Numbered from the stretch's first letter, positions 7,037 through 14,616 are shown. The stretch is DNA of 17,626 nucleotides from Chloroflexota bacterium (GCA_005880055.1 VBJS01000040.1:2630-20255), one strand, 5' to 3'. The notes: generated by a model not told the origin, from the letters alone. Numbers and translations: made by a program.

Positions 7037-7254
7037 CCGGCCGGACAGGCAAAGCAGAAGCGCGGCACCGGGGAGAGAAAGGGGGGCTTCTCTCAGAGGG
7101 AGGGAGATCCCCGGGCTGCCGCGCCTCGCCGTCTTCGGCCCGTAGGCCTCAGCACATATATTCTATCCGCGCCGTCTGCTCATTTCAATGAACTTTTGGC
7201 CCATTATTGACATAATTATTTCAGTCCTGCCCGCTTGCCCTTATCGGTGCGGCT
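7037..7254. other. non-coding gap with hairpin and AT-rich patch
   Basis: No credible gene is seen here. GAGAGAA (7073-7079) pairs with TTCTCTC (7088-7094) around an eight-base loop, about 37 bases after the preceding stop; without a T-run it is at best a weak terminator. A patch at about 7186-7225 is clearly AT-richer than its surroundings and contains TTGACATAAT, which could be an upstream promoter element. Confidence 0.4.
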
Positions 7255-7294
7255 TTGACCCCATCTCCTCGCACGATATGATGTTCCCGCGCCA
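7255..7294 (+). promoter_or_regulatory. sigma-70-type promoter placed for a near-leaderless transcript
   Basis: TTGACC (7255-7260) and TATGAT (7277-7282) are separated by 16 bases and match the -35 and -10 consensus in five of six positions each. Transcription should begin near 7289-7290, only about five bases before the ATG at 7295. There is no Shine-Dalgarno sequence in the intervening bases, which supports leaderless initiation. Confidence 0.65.
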
Positions 7295-8122
7295 ATGATC
7301 AGCGCCGCCGCCCTTCCTTACACCCTGCTCATCCTCTTTGTGGAACTTACCGTCGGTGCTCTCTGGGTGCTTTGGGTCGCTCACCTGCGTGGTAAGTCAG
7401 CCGCGTCATTCATCAAGTTTGCGGCGGCCTCCATCTTCGTGCTCGCTTCTCTCAGCTTCTGGATCGCCGCTAAGCTTCACGTCGGCCGCGATGTCGATGG
7501 TTATCCGCTGGACCCAGACTACATGCCCGCGGCACGAGGCGCCGTGCTGCTAGTATTCGTCCTTTCCCTTCCGTATGCCTTCTTCACCCTGCGCGAGTCC
7601 CGACGCGCCGCCCTTGTCGCCGGCGGCGCTGCCTCGCTGGCTGGTGTCGCGGCGCTCGCGTTCCTGGCGCAGGTCTTCGCCATCCCCACCTGGGGATATG
7701 CCGGTACGCTTCTTAGCATGATCGTCGGCGGACTGGTAGTGGGCGCCGTCTCTATGGGCATGGTTCTCGGACATTGGTACCTGGTCACGCCGCGTCTGCC
7801 GGAGCAGCCGCTACGCGAGATGACGTTCTTCCTCCTCGTGGCCATGGGAGTGCAGGCGCTGCTCCTCGTTCCGGCGCTCGTCCTTCCCCGTGATTCGATC
7901 GCCAATGCGGTCGATACGCCGATCCTTCAAAATCCGTTCTTCTGGATGCGCGTGGGCGGCGGCTTGGCCTTCCCCATGGTCCTAACCTGGATGGAATATG
8001 ATTCCAGCGGCGTCCGCGCCATGCAGTCTGCCACCGGTCTCCTCTATCTCGCCATGGCGCTCGTCCTCGCCGGTGAAGTGCTCGCTAAAGGCCTCCTCTT
8101 CGTGTCCGCCGTACCCAGTTGA
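7295..8122 (+). CDS. polytopic membrane protein with eight predicted helices, function unknown
   Basis: A 275-residue integral membrane protein that I cannot assign to a named family. Hydrophobic segments lie at about 8-30, 38-60, 81-100, 105-128, 134-160, 174-197, 214-232 and 245-272, giving eight likely helices. Polar residues inside or at the edges of helices include E17, H160 in GHWYLVTPRLP (end of helix 5), E234 and E261 (helix 8); a conserved-looking block is RVGGGLAFPMVLTWMEYDSSGVRAMQSATGLLYLA. Histidine at a helix edge could bind haem or a metal, but nothing here proves it. The ATG at 7295 fits the promoter just upstream. The gene ends 69 bases before a peroxiredoxin gene on the same strand. 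Function should be left open. Confidence 0.8.
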   Translation: MISAAALPYTLLILFVELTVGALWVLWVAHLRGKSAASFIKFAAASIFVLASLSFWIAAKLHVGRDVDGYPLDPDYMPAARGAVLLVFVLSLPYAFFTLRESRRAALVAGGAASLAGVAALAFLAQVFAIPTWGYAGTLLSMIVGGLVVGAVSMGMVLGHWYLVTPRLPEQPLREMTFFLLVAMGVQALLLVPALVLPRDSIANAVDTPILQNPFFWMRVGGGLAFPMVLTWMEYDSSGVRAMQSATGLLYLAMALVLAGEVLAKGLLFVSAVPS

Positions 8123-8148
8123 GCGCCGGCTGAACCCGATGTTGTATT
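8119..8148 (+). promoter_or_regulatory. candidate promoter for the peroxiredoxin gene
   Basis: TTGAGC (8119-8124) and TGTATT (8143-8148) are 18 bases apart, each matching four of six consensus bases. The -35 overlaps the stop codon of the membrane-protein gene. The leader would be about 35 bases and includes the strong AAGGAGG site. Confidence 0.3.
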
Positions 8149-8191
8149 GTTCTCTTGTCCCATCGCTGTCTCATGTACGAAGGAGGCTTGA

Positions 8192-8665
8192 ATGCCAGAC
8201 GAGACCCGCACCCTGAAAGTAGGCGACCAGGCGCCGGACTTCGCCCTCAAGGGTACCGGCGCCACTGAATTCAAGCTGACCGAGGCCCGCGGCAAGAACG
8301 TTGTGCTTAACTTCTTCCCCGCCGCCTTCTCGCCTGTCTGCTCCAACCAGATGCCCCGCATCCAGGAACAGAAGTCGCAATTCGGCGAGGACACGCTAGT
8401 CTTCGGCGCGAGCGTGGACGGTATGTGGGCGCTGGAGGCCTTTAAGAAGCAGACCGGTATCGACTTCCCCATCCTTAGCGATTACTTCCCCCACGGGGAA
8501 GTTGCCAGGAGGTACGGCGTGCTGATGGAAGAGGGCCGGGGCGCCGGCGCCGCCGAGCGTGCCGTCATCGGCATCGATAAACAGGGCAAGGTCCGCTACA
8601 TCGATGTCCATCCGATCCTGGATATCCCTGACCTCACGGAGTGCGCCGTCGCTCTCAAGAGCTGA
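8192..8665 (+). CDS. AhpE/Bcp-like peroxiredoxin
   Basis: A 157-residue thiol peroxidase of the AhpC/TSA-redoxin superfamily. VGDQAPDFAL is the usual opening; the active site PAAFSPVC fits Pxxx[ST]xxC with peroxidatic C50 and Ser in the Thr position; R123 in AERAVIGIDKQGKVRY is the conserved Arg that activates the thiolate. The only other Cys is C151 near the C-terminus, which could act as resolving residue or leave the enzyme in a 1-Cys mechanism. It reduces hydrogen peroxide and organic peroxides in the cytoplasm. The ATG is well defined by AAGGAGG at about 8180-8186. Its placement beside an FMNH2-dependent monooxygenase pair makes protection against flavin-derived peroxide a reasonable idea, but this is inference. 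Confidence 0.92.
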   Translation: MPDETRTLKVGDQAPDFALKGTGATEFKLTEARGKNVVLNFFPAAFSPVCSNQMPRIQEQKSQFGEDTLVFGASVDGMWALEAFKKQTGIDFPILSDYFPHGEVARRYGVLMEEGRGAGAAERAVIGIDKQGKVRYIDVHPILDIPDLTECAVALKS

Positions 8666-8717
8666 CGGCCGGCCACATTGTAGTGAGCAGTACCCGAATC
8701 TGACGACGGAGGCGCCA

Positions 8718-9785
8718 ATGACTATCGATTTCGGCTGGTTCCTGCCCACCATGGGCGATTCCGAGACGATCGGCCCGCCAACCCGAGAAGCGACCGCCGA
8801 TTATCTTGTCGACGTTGCGAGGGCAGCAGAAGATGCGGGCTTCACCTTCGCGCTCGTACCGGTGGGCACAACCTGTCAGGATGCCTGGCTCGCTTCCGCA
8901 GTCGTGGCAGCACGGACCGAGAAGCTGAAGTTCCTGGTGGCAATGCGGCCCGGCTTCATCGCGCCCACCGTTGCCGCCAAGATGTCCAACACCCTCGATC
9001 AACTGACCGCCGGCCGCGTCCTCATCAACGTCGTCACTGGCGGCTTTCCGGCGGAGCTCGCCGCCGACGGTGACTTCACGGAACACGACGAGCGCTATGC
9101 CCGGACGCAGGAGTTCATGCAGGTGGTGCGCAAGGCGTGGACGGAGGCCAAGCGCTGGGACCACGAGGGCAAGTACTATCGCGTCCAGGGCGGCAACGTG
9201 TTTCCCAGGCCTTACCAACAGCCCTGCCCTCCGTTCTATTTCGGCGGCGCCTCCGAGGCGGCCCGCAACGTGGGCGCCAAGGAGACAGACGTGTACCTTC
9301 TCTGGGGCGAACCCCTGCCCATGGTGCGTGAACGCATCGCCGATATGCGAACTCGGGCCGTCGCGGCTGGTCGCAGCATTCGCTTCGGGCTCCGCATTCA
9401 CGTGCTCGCCAGGGACACGAACGAGGAGGCGCGCGAGGCGGCCGAGGCGCTGATCGCCAATATCCCAGAAGGCTTCCAGCAGATGATGGACCGCCACCAC
9501 GCCGCCGGCGACTCCGAGGGTGAGAAGCGTCAGCGCGAGCTAGTCGCAGCCAAGGAAGATCTCTGGCTGGGGCCGAACCTCTGGTCCGGCATCGGCAAGG
9601 CGCGGCTCGGCGTAGGAACGGCCCTCGTCGGCTCGGGCGAAAACGTCGCCCGGCGCCTCCAGGAGTACGCTGACGAAGGCATCGATACGTTTATCCTCTC
9701 GGGTTACCCGCACCTCGAGGAGGCGCAGCGCTTCGGGAAGTACGTCATGCCTCACTTCGCCGGCAAGGCGGCCGTAGCCGCGTGA
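8718..9785 (+). CDS. ssuD: SsuD-type alkanesulfonate monooxygenase (LLM class flavin-dependent oxidoreductase)
   Basis: A 355-residue bacterial-luciferase-like TIM-barrel enzyme that uses FMNH2 and O2 to split alkanesulfonates into aldehyde and sulfite. Residues known to matter in Escherichia coli SsuD (Cys54, Arg226, His228, Arg297, Tyr331) have clear counterparts: C53 in TTCQDAW, R226 and H228 in GLRIHV, R296 in GIGKARLGVG, and Y330 in SGYPHLEEA. The block MRPGFIAPTVAAKMSNTLDQLTAGRVLINVVTGG is strongly SsuD-like. The ATG at 8718 follows GGAGG; the frame extends further upstream but overlaps the peroxiredoxin gene there. The next gene encodes its reductase partner. No SsuABC transporter is present in the window. 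Related enzymes acting on dimethylsulfone or methanesulfonate cannot be excluded. Confidence 0.9.
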   Translation: MTIDFGWFLPTMGDSETIGPPTREATADYLVDVARAAEDAGFTFALVPVGTTCQDAWLASAVVAARTEKLKFLVAMRPGFIAPTVAAKMSNTLDQLTAGRVLINVVTGGFPAELAADGDFTEHDERYARTQEFMQVVRKAWTEAKRWDHEGKYYRVQGGNVFPRPYQQPCPPFYFGGASEAARNVGAKETDVYLLWGEPLPMVRERIADMRTRAVAAGRSIRFGLRIHVLARDTNEEAREAAEALIANIPEGFQQMMDRHHAAGDSEGEKRQRELVAAKEDLWLGPNLWSGIGKARLGVGTALVGSGENVARRLQEYADEGIDTFILSGYPHLEEAQRFGKYVMPHFAGKAAVAA

Positions 9786-9815
9786 GTCCGTCGTAGGCCG
9801 GGCCGCTTTCTTGCT

Positions 9816-10304
9816 GTGAAAGCTGTGGCTATATCAGGTAGTCCTCGCTCGCCCTCCAAGTCGCGGGCGCTGGCGGAGCTGGCCTTGCGCGTGCTGACAG
9901 AGCGAGGCGAGGAGGGCCGTCTGATCGATCTCGCCGCCTTACCGGCGGAAGCACTCCTCGGCCGCGCTCAATCGCCGGAATTGGAAGAAGCCACGTCTGC
10001 CGTTGCGGAGTCGGACGTGCTTATCGCCGCCACGCCTACCTACCGCGCGCTTTACACCGGTCTCCTTAAGTGCTTCTTCGACCTGATGCCGCCCGCTTAT
10101 CTAGCAGGAAAGCGCTGCATCGGGCTGCAGACCGGGATCGCGGCGGAGCACGCGCTCTCGCCGGAGTACGGACTGCGCCCGCTCTTCGCCAGTCTTGATT
10201 GCATCACCTCCGCAGTCCTTTACGCCAGGGATGACGAGTTCGAGAATGGCGTCCCGGGTGAGGCGCTAACCGAGCGGGTCCGCTCAGTGTTGCTGAGCTA
10301 TTGA
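9816..10304 (+). CDS. ssuE: SsuE-type NAD(P)H-dependent FMN reductase
   Basis: A 162-residue flavodoxin-fold reductase. AISGSPRSPSKSRAL is the phosphate-binding loop for FMN (GSPxxxSxS), ATPTYRALYTGLLKCFFDLMP is the conserved flavin-contacting segment of SsuE/NADPH-dependent FMN reductases, and LQTGIAAEHALSPEYGLRPLFASL matches the later TGG..H.L..eyaLRPl block, with Ala and Ile altering the usual glycines. It would supply FMNH2 to the SsuD encoded 30 bases upstream, so the two form a two-component monooxygenase. The start is a GTG at 9816 without a strong ribosome-binding site, suggesting coupling to ssuD. It is slightly shorter than E. coli SsuE. Its 3' end overlaps the convergent lipoprotein gene by seven bases. 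Confidence 0.88.
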   Translation: MKAVAISGSPRSPSKSRALAELALRVLTERGEEGRLIDLAALPAEALLGRAQSPELEEATSAVAESDVLIAATPTYRALYTGLLKCFFDLMPPAYLAGKRCIGLQTGIAAEHALSPEYGLRPLFASLDCITSAVLYARDDEFENGVPGEALTERVRSVLLSY

Positions 10305-10750
10305 GTATCGGCCACCGTGAACTGCGTGCGCATCCCCTTTTCGTAATCCGCTTCCTTCCCATTGTCCGTATCGCGTACCTCGTTAGAGATGAGCACATAC
10401 TTCCCGGGATCCAGGGTGAAGACTCGGCTGTCGTTGTCGCCAGCTTCTATCGTATTTGTCTTCCCTATGACTTTTAGGCCCTCCGCGCCCTCGTCCGCCG
10501 ATCGGTCATCCTTGGCCGGGAGTTGGTCAGACGCCAGGTCGGTGCGGATAATCACCAGGTCGTGGTCCTCTTTCCCCTTGTTCTCCACGTCGAACGTCAC
10601 CTCGCCCTTCGGTACGGACGTCTTATCCGCGGAGACCGTCCACTCGGACAGCTGGACTTTCACGTCGGTCTTCTTACCGCTATCGCTACTGCACGCCGCT
10701 GAGAAGACGACGGCGGCAGTAAGTGATACGGCGAACAGGATCATCCGCAC
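10298..10750 (-). CDS. lipoprotein with cupredoxin-like domain lacking two copper ligands
   Basis: A 150-residue lipoprotein. The signal ends FSAAC with lipidated C20. The domain reads as a cupredoxin: EWTVSADKTSVPKGEVTFDVENKGKEDHDLVII, with H63 at the first copper-ligand position, then VFTLDPGKYVLISN and YEKGMRTQFTV. In copper-binding relatives the second part is YxxxCxxxxHxxxGM; here the Cys position is S122 and the His before the final GM is D135, while M140 remains. The site is therefore unlikely to be type 1 copper. I choose the GTG at 10750 because AAGGAG (10759-10764) lies eight bases before it; an ATG at 10771 is in frame but would place that site inside the gene. It is anchored at the outer face of the membrane. 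Its 3' end overlaps ssuE. Confidence 0.82.
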   Translation of the reverse strand: MRMILFAVSLTAAVVFSAACSSDSGKKTDVKVQLSEWTVSADKTSVPKGEVTFDVENKGKEDHDLVIIRTDLASDQLPAKDDRSADEGAEGLKVIGKTNTIEAGDNDSRVFTLDPGKYVLISNEVRDTDNGKEADYEKGMRTQFTVADTQ

Positions 10751-10815
10751 AGTTTTGGCTCCTTTCGACATGACCGGGCCAGATGATATCAGCGCCTGCG
10801 TTCACGTCGGAAACG

Positions 10816-10844
10816 AAAAGGGGCTGCCCAGCGGCGCCCCTTTT
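10816..10844 (-). terminator. intrinsic terminator downstream of htpX
   Basis: AAAAGGGGC (10816-10824) pairs perfectly with GCCCCTTTT (10836-10844), a nine-base stem with an 11-base loop. Read on the minus strand the stem ends in a short T-run and lies about 45 bases after the htpX stop codon and before the lipoprotein gene, so it should end htpX transcription. Read on the plus strand it is also followed by Ts (10841-10846). Confidence 0.75.
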
Positions 10845-10890
10845 TTCGCTCTTCCTGCCTGTTCTTGCTTCCTGATTCCCGGTGCCTGCT

Positions 10891-11757
10891 CTAGCCGAAG
10901 TTCCCTGTCCGCCGGGCGATCTCGTTAAGCCGCTCGATCCGCCTTTCGATCGGTGGGTGCGTACTGAACAGCCCCGCGAAATTGATCTTTCCCAGGGGGT
11001 TCACGATGAAGAGATGCGAGAACGCGGGGTTAACCTGCATGGGCTTCACCCGCGAGTAATCCTCCAGCTTCTGCAGTGCGCTGGCCAGTGAAAGCGGCGC
11101 ATGAGTCAGGTGGGCGCCGGTCTCATCAGCGCCGTACTCCCGCTGACGGGACACGGCCATCCGGATGATGGCGGCAGCGAACGGCGCCAGGATTATAGTC
11201 GCCAGGATCGCCAGGACGCCGAGCATGCCGCCGTTGCGGTCTCGGCCGCCGAAACCGCCGAAGATTAGCGACCACTGGAGCATCGTGGCAATAAACGTGA
11301 TCGCTCCCGCCACCGTGGCCACGATCGCGTTGATCAGAATGTCGCGGTTGCGGATGTGACCGAGCTCGTGTCCGAAGACAGCCGTGAGCTCGCGGTCGTC
11401 GAGTATTCGCATGATTCCTGTTGTGGCGGCTACGGCGGCGTGTTTTTGGTCGCGCCCAGTAGCGAAGGCGTTCGGCGAATCATTCTGAATAACATACACT
11501 TTGGGCTTCGGCATCCCAGCCATGGCCGCTACTTGATCAACGATGCCGTGCAGGCGCGGTTCCTGGTCCGGCGTTACCTCATGGGCGCCGGTTGCCTGCA
11601 AGGCGATCTTGTCCGAGAACCAGTAGGAGCCGATGTTCATCACCATTGAGATGATGAAGGCGAAGACGGCTCCTGTTAATCCCGCCACCAAGTAGCCGAT
11701 GCCGATGAGTAGGCCCGTCAGTAGGACCAGGAGAAAAACTGTTTTCACGTTGTTCAT
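10891..11757 (-). CDS. htpX: HtpX-like M48 membrane zinc metalloprotease
   Basis: A 288-residue member of peptidase family M48B. Two hydrophobic segments open the protein (about 5-24 and 27-46). The zinc site is HELGH (130-134) inside AVFGHELGHIRNRDIL, with E207 in REYGADETGA as the third ligand. SPNAFATGRDQKHAAVAATTGIMRIL is the usual substrate-binding strand, and two further membrane segments (about 142-164 and 179-200) lie between the zinc ligands. The end, FSTHPPIERRIERL, is highly typical. HtpX degrades misfolded membrane proteins and often responds to envelope stress. A GAGGTGA sequence precedes the ATG. The gene has its own terminator and probably its own promoter, and lies near HtrA and an ECF/anti-sigma pair, so a shared envelope-stress theme is likely. 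Confidence 0.95.
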   Translation of the reverse strand: MNNVKTVFLLVLLTGLLIGIGYLVAGLTGAVFAFIISMVMNIGSYWFSDKIALQATGAHEVTPDQEPRLHGIVDQVAAMAGMPKPKVYVIQNDSPNAFATGRDQKHAAVAATTGIMRILDDRELTAVFGHELGHIRNRDILINAIVATVAGAITFIATMLQWSLIFGGFGGRDRNGGMLGVLAILATIILAPFAAAIIRMAVSRQREYGADETGAHLTHAPLSLASALQKLEDYSRVKPMQVNPAFSHLFIVNPLGKINFAGLFSTHPPIERRIERLNEIARRTGNFG

Positions 11758-11798
11758 CTTGAGTCTTTCACCTCACAGCGCGACACTAACGCGCTATT

Positions 11799-11828
11799 AG
11801 AATACGTTCCTCTGATACGCCCTCACAA
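11799..11828 (-). promoter_or_regulatory. candidate promoter for htpX
   Basis: On the minus strand TTGTGA (11828-11823) and TATTCT (11804-11799) are 18 bases apart, each matching four of six consensus bases. The -35 overlaps the stop codon of the BtuF-like gene. The leader would be about 35 bases and contains GAGGTGA. Confidence 0.35.
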
Positions 11829-12677
11829 CCCAGTTGCCGGGACACCGTCAACCTTGGGGTTCGCCGCGTCGCCCCAAAGCAACCCCTGGACGTAGCGCAG
11901 GCTTCCCGCGATGCGGGGCCCGTACCAGCAAAGATGTTTGCCATCCAATAAGTAGATACGCTTATCGCGCACGGCGGGGACGTATTTGTATTCCGTAAGC
12001 TCCCCTATGTGCTTTGGCGCAAACGGATAGGGCTCATTCGGAAGTAAGATTACCTGCGGCACGCGTCGCGCCACCTCGTCCAGCTCCGCCTTCGGGTAGC
12101 GCTCATGTCGTTCTGAGAAGACATTGAACCCGCCGCAGGCGGCGATAAAGTCGTGCATGTAGGTGTTGGGCCCCACCGTCATCCACGGCCGTCGCCAGAT
12201 AGGGCAGAACACGCGAAGGCGGGGGCGGCTGTGGTTCGCCTGCCTGGCCTCCGCGAGGGCTGCCTCTGCTTCGTCCAGGATTGGCGTTGCCGCCTCCGTG
12301 GACCCCGTCATCTGTGCGAGCTGGCGGAGCATCTGGACGGCACTCGCGACCGTCCTCGGAAACGTCACGAAGACCCGCTGACCGGCCGCGAGCAACTGGC
12401 GGATGTCTTCCTGGCGGTTCTCCTCGGCGTTGGCGATGACCAGGTCCGGCTGCAGGTCAAGGACGGAGCGCACGTCCAACATCTTCGTGCCGCCCACTTT
12501 TGCCTTCTCGGCCACGCCTGCCGCCGGCTCGACGCAGTACCGGGTGACCCCGACAATCGCCTCATTGAGCCCGAAGGTGAATAACGCCTCTGTGATGCTC
12601 GGCACCAACGAAACGATACGTGCCGCCGGCTGCTCCAGATTGATCGAGCGGTTCAGTGCGTCTGTATATGTAGCCAC
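11823..12677 (-). CDS. BtuF-like helical-backbone metal/cobalamin receptor without a signal peptide
   Basis: A 284-residue type III periplasmic-binding-protein fold (Peripla_BP_2). ARIVSLVPSITEALFTFGLNEAIVGVTRYCVEP is the canonical N-lobe start, LDLQPDLVIANAEENRQEDIRQLLAAGQRVFVTFPRT the second strand-helix, and WMTVGPNTYMHDFIAACGGFNVFSE the C-lobe block seen in BtuF and haem/siderophore receptors. Cobalamin binding or import is the nearest named role. No signal peptide or lipobox is present: the start GTG, after AGGTGA, leads within 20 residues into the domain (MATYTDALNRSINLEQPAARIVSLVP). So it is either cytoplasmic, exported by another route, or missing its true N-terminus. No permease or ATPase lies beside it. 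It sits 113 bases downstream of the HtrA-like gene on the same strand. Confidence 0.85.
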   Translation of the reverse strand: MATYTDALNRSINLEQPAARIVSLVPSITEALFTFGLNEAIVGVTRYCVEPAAGVAEKAKVGGTKMLDVRSVLDLQPDLVIANAEENRQEDIRQLLAAGQRVFVTFPRTVASAVQMLRQLAQMTGSTEAATPILDEAEAALAEARQANHSRPRLRVFCPIWRRPWMTVGPNTYMHDFIAACGGFNVFSERHERYPKAELDEVARRVPQVILLPNEPYPFAPKHIGELTEYKYVPAVRDKRIYLLDGKHLCWYGPRIAGSLRYVQGLLWGDAANPKVDGVPATGL

Positions 12678-12790
12678 GTTGCAGCGTCACCTATTCTAGT
12701 CAACTTTGTCCTAGTTATATGCTACCTGATTTCAACTTTTATTGCTGCCCTTATGCCCTATTTACTCTGTCTATTCGCCCGGTCCTTCGC

Positions 12791-13969
12791 CTAACCGAGT
12801 CTCAACTCGGCCGACTGGCTTTCGCCTCCCCGGACGTAGTTTACCGTTACCGTTTCGCCCGCCCGGTGACGTGTGAGGGCCCGAAAAAGGTCGCCCGTAT
12901 TGTTGATGTCACTCTCGCCTACTCGGGTCAGCACGTCGCAGGCACGCAGGCCCGCGTTGGCCGCCGGGCTTCCGTTCTGCACGCCCGCAATCAGAACTCC
13001 GTTGTCTTCCTGCACGCCACAACTGACGGCCGCGAACGAATCGACCGAGGCTATGTTTATGCCCAGGAAGCCGCGATTGACCTGGCCGGTGCTGATCAGT
13101 TCATCGATGATCGGCTTGGCGCTATCGATTGAAATGGCCAGGCCTATCCCCTCGGCGTTGCCACGGATCACCGCGGTCGTGATGCCTATCACCTGCCCGC
13201 GCGAGTTCGCGAGCGGGCCACCGGAGTTACCGGGATTGATCGCAGCGTCTGTTTGAATGGCATCTGGTATATTTATCCCCTCCTCGTCGATCTCTCGATT
13301 GACGGCGCTCACCACGCCCGTCGTGACCGTGGGCCCGCCGGGGAGGTTGAGGGCGTGACCCATCGCCACCACCGGCTCCCCAACTTGCGCTTTAGATGAT
13401 TCTCCCAGTTCCACGCCCTGCAGGTTATCCGCCTGGATCTTGAGCACCGCCAGGTCGGTGGGCACATCTCGCCCAACGATCTGCGAGGCATGGTCGCGGC
13501 CGTCGCTGGTCGTCACTGTAATATCGGTTGCCGGGTCGCTGCCGCCGCCGGTGATCACATGGTTATTCGTCACGACGTGACCCTCGGTGTCGATGATTAA
13601 GCCGGTGCCTACCGCCGTATCTGCCTGGATGTGGACCACGGAAGGGCGCAGGCGCGCGACGAGGTCAACTGTGGAAAGCGCCTGGCCGCCGTTCCCCGAA
13701 CTCCGCGCGGTCGCCTGCGTTGTCGCTCCACCGGCTCCGGGACTGCTACTGGGCGAGGAGGAGTTCGCGCTGCCGCCGCATGACAGGATAACGATGCTGG
13801 CAAACGTCAGCAGCGCCAACGGCGATAACCGAAACGGCAAAGTGGGCGGCCCCTTGTCTATCCCCACAAAGCTTACAACGCCCGGTGGTGCCGGTTGTTT
13901 CTCATCTGTAAAATGTGACGCACGTGCCCGTTCCAAGGTCCAGGCTGACCCCGGGTTCTGGTCTTCCAT
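12791..13969 (-). CDS. HtrA/DegP-like trypsin-type serine protease lipoprotein with PDZ domain
   Basis: Up to 392 residues. A hydrophobic segment (about 46-62) ends at VILSC, a lipobox with C64, followed by a Ser/Gly/Ala-rich linker (65-97). The protease has the triad H137 (TNNHVI), D172 (PTDLAVLKI) and S249 (NPGNSGGP). GIGLAISIDSAKPIIDELI joins it to one PDZ domain (about 300-392) with GFLGINIAS and GSPAANAGLRACDVLTRVGE. It would be a lipid-anchored quality-control protease outside the membrane. The ATG at 13969 gives an unusually long, polar 45-residue lead before the hydrophobic stretch and overlaps the upstream region of the divergent sigma factor; the GTG at 13867 gives a more typical signal but lacks a visible ribosome-binding site. 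Divergence from an ECF/anti-sigma pair suggests joint stress control. Confidence 0.92.
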   Translation of the reverse strand: MEDQNPGSAWTLERARASHFTDEKQPAPPGVVSFVGIDKGPPTLPFRLSPLALLTFASIVILSCGGSANSSSPSSSPGAGGATTQATARSSGNGGQALSTVDLVARLRPSVVHIQADTAVGTGLIIDTEGHVVTNNHVITGGGSDPATDITVTTSDGRDHASQIVGRDVPTDLAVLKIQADNLQGVELGESSKAQVGEPVVAMGHALNLPGGPTVTTGVVSAVNREIDEEGINIPDAIQTDAAINPGNSGGPLANSRGQVIGITTAVIRGNAEGIGLAISIDSAKPIIDELISTGQVNRGFLGINIASVDSFAAVSCGVQEDNGVLIAGVQNGSPAANAGLRACDVLTRVGESDINNTGDLFRALTRHRAGETVTVNYVRGGESQSAELRLG

Positions 13970-14007
13970 CCGATGACGCCACCCGCGCGTTGAAATCTGT
14001 AACGAAT

Positions 14008-14616
14008 ATGCCAGACGTATCTCCTGAGGAAATAGCGTACAGCGGGCTCGATGACGAAGAGCTCATGGAGCGGATTCGTTATCGGGACTTGAAGGCGTTT
14101 CAGGCACTGTATCGCCGATATACGGCGTTGGTCTACTCAACCTGTCTGAGAGTCGTGCGGGACCCGCACATAGCAGAGGACATGGTACAGGAAATCTTTC
14201 TCAGGATATGGCGAAAGCCCGAAAGCTACGTGAACCAACGAGGCCGCTTCCTGACGTGGCTTATCTCGGTTACGCGCAACCGTGCCGTTGATGAGGTGCG
14301 CTCCCGTAATCGGCGCTTGCGCCACGAGTCCGCGTCTCCCGCAGAGCAGGACTTCCAGCCGCCCGCCCCGCCGGCCGACGATCCGGCGCTCTCGGCAGAA
14401 CTCGCTGACCAGCGGCGGCTCATTCTCGGCGCGTTAGCTGTCATTCCTTCCGAGCAGCGGGAGATCATCCAGCTCGCCTATTTCGGCGGCCTCACCCAGC
14501 AGGAGATCGCGGAGCGGCTGGGCCAACCCCTGGGCACGGTGAAGACCCGGATACGGCTTGGTATGCAAAAGCTCCGCGCTGCTCTGACACCGCAGCTCAG
14601 ATGGGAAGACCGCTGA
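14008..14616 (+). CDS. ECF-type RNA polymerase sigma factor
   Basis: A 202-residue sigma-70-family factor. Sigma-2 spans about 16-98 (DDEELMERIRYRDLKAFQALYRRY, then HIAEDMVQEIFLRIWRKPESY and FLTWLISVTRNRAVDEVRSRNRR). An acidic/proline-rich linker (107-128) leads to sigma-4 (about 138-192) with IPSEQREIIQLAYFGGLTQQEIAERLGQPLGTVKTRIRLGMQKLR. It redirects RNA polymerase to specific promoters when released from its anti-sigma factor. I choose the ATG at 14008, close to sigma-2; a GTG at 13915 would add 31 unconserved residues. No Shine-Dalgarno precedes 14008. The next gene is the anti-sigma factor, overlapping by one base. The sigma factor is of the ECF type paired with RskA-like anti-sigma proteins. 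Confidence 0.93.
   Translation: MPDVSPEEIAYSGLDDEELMERIRYRDLKAFQALYRRYTALVYSTCLRVVRDPHIAEDMVQEIFLRIWRKPESYVNQRGRFLTWLISVTRNRAVDEVRSRNRRLRHESASPAEQDFQPPAPPADDPALSAELADQRRLILGALAVIPSEQREIIQLAYFGGLTQQEIAERLGQPLGTVKTRIRLGMQKLRAALTPQLRWEDR

Noticed and set aside
8655..9500. 281-codon open frame on the minus strand inside ssuD
   Set aside because: It is antisense to a gene with all key catalytic residues, and its translation has no recognisable motif.
12678..12790. Cobalamin riboswitch upstream of the BtuF-like gene
   Set aside because: The gap is only 113 bases, too short for a full element, and I do not see conserved core sequences; it is simply AT-rich, without a clear promoter.
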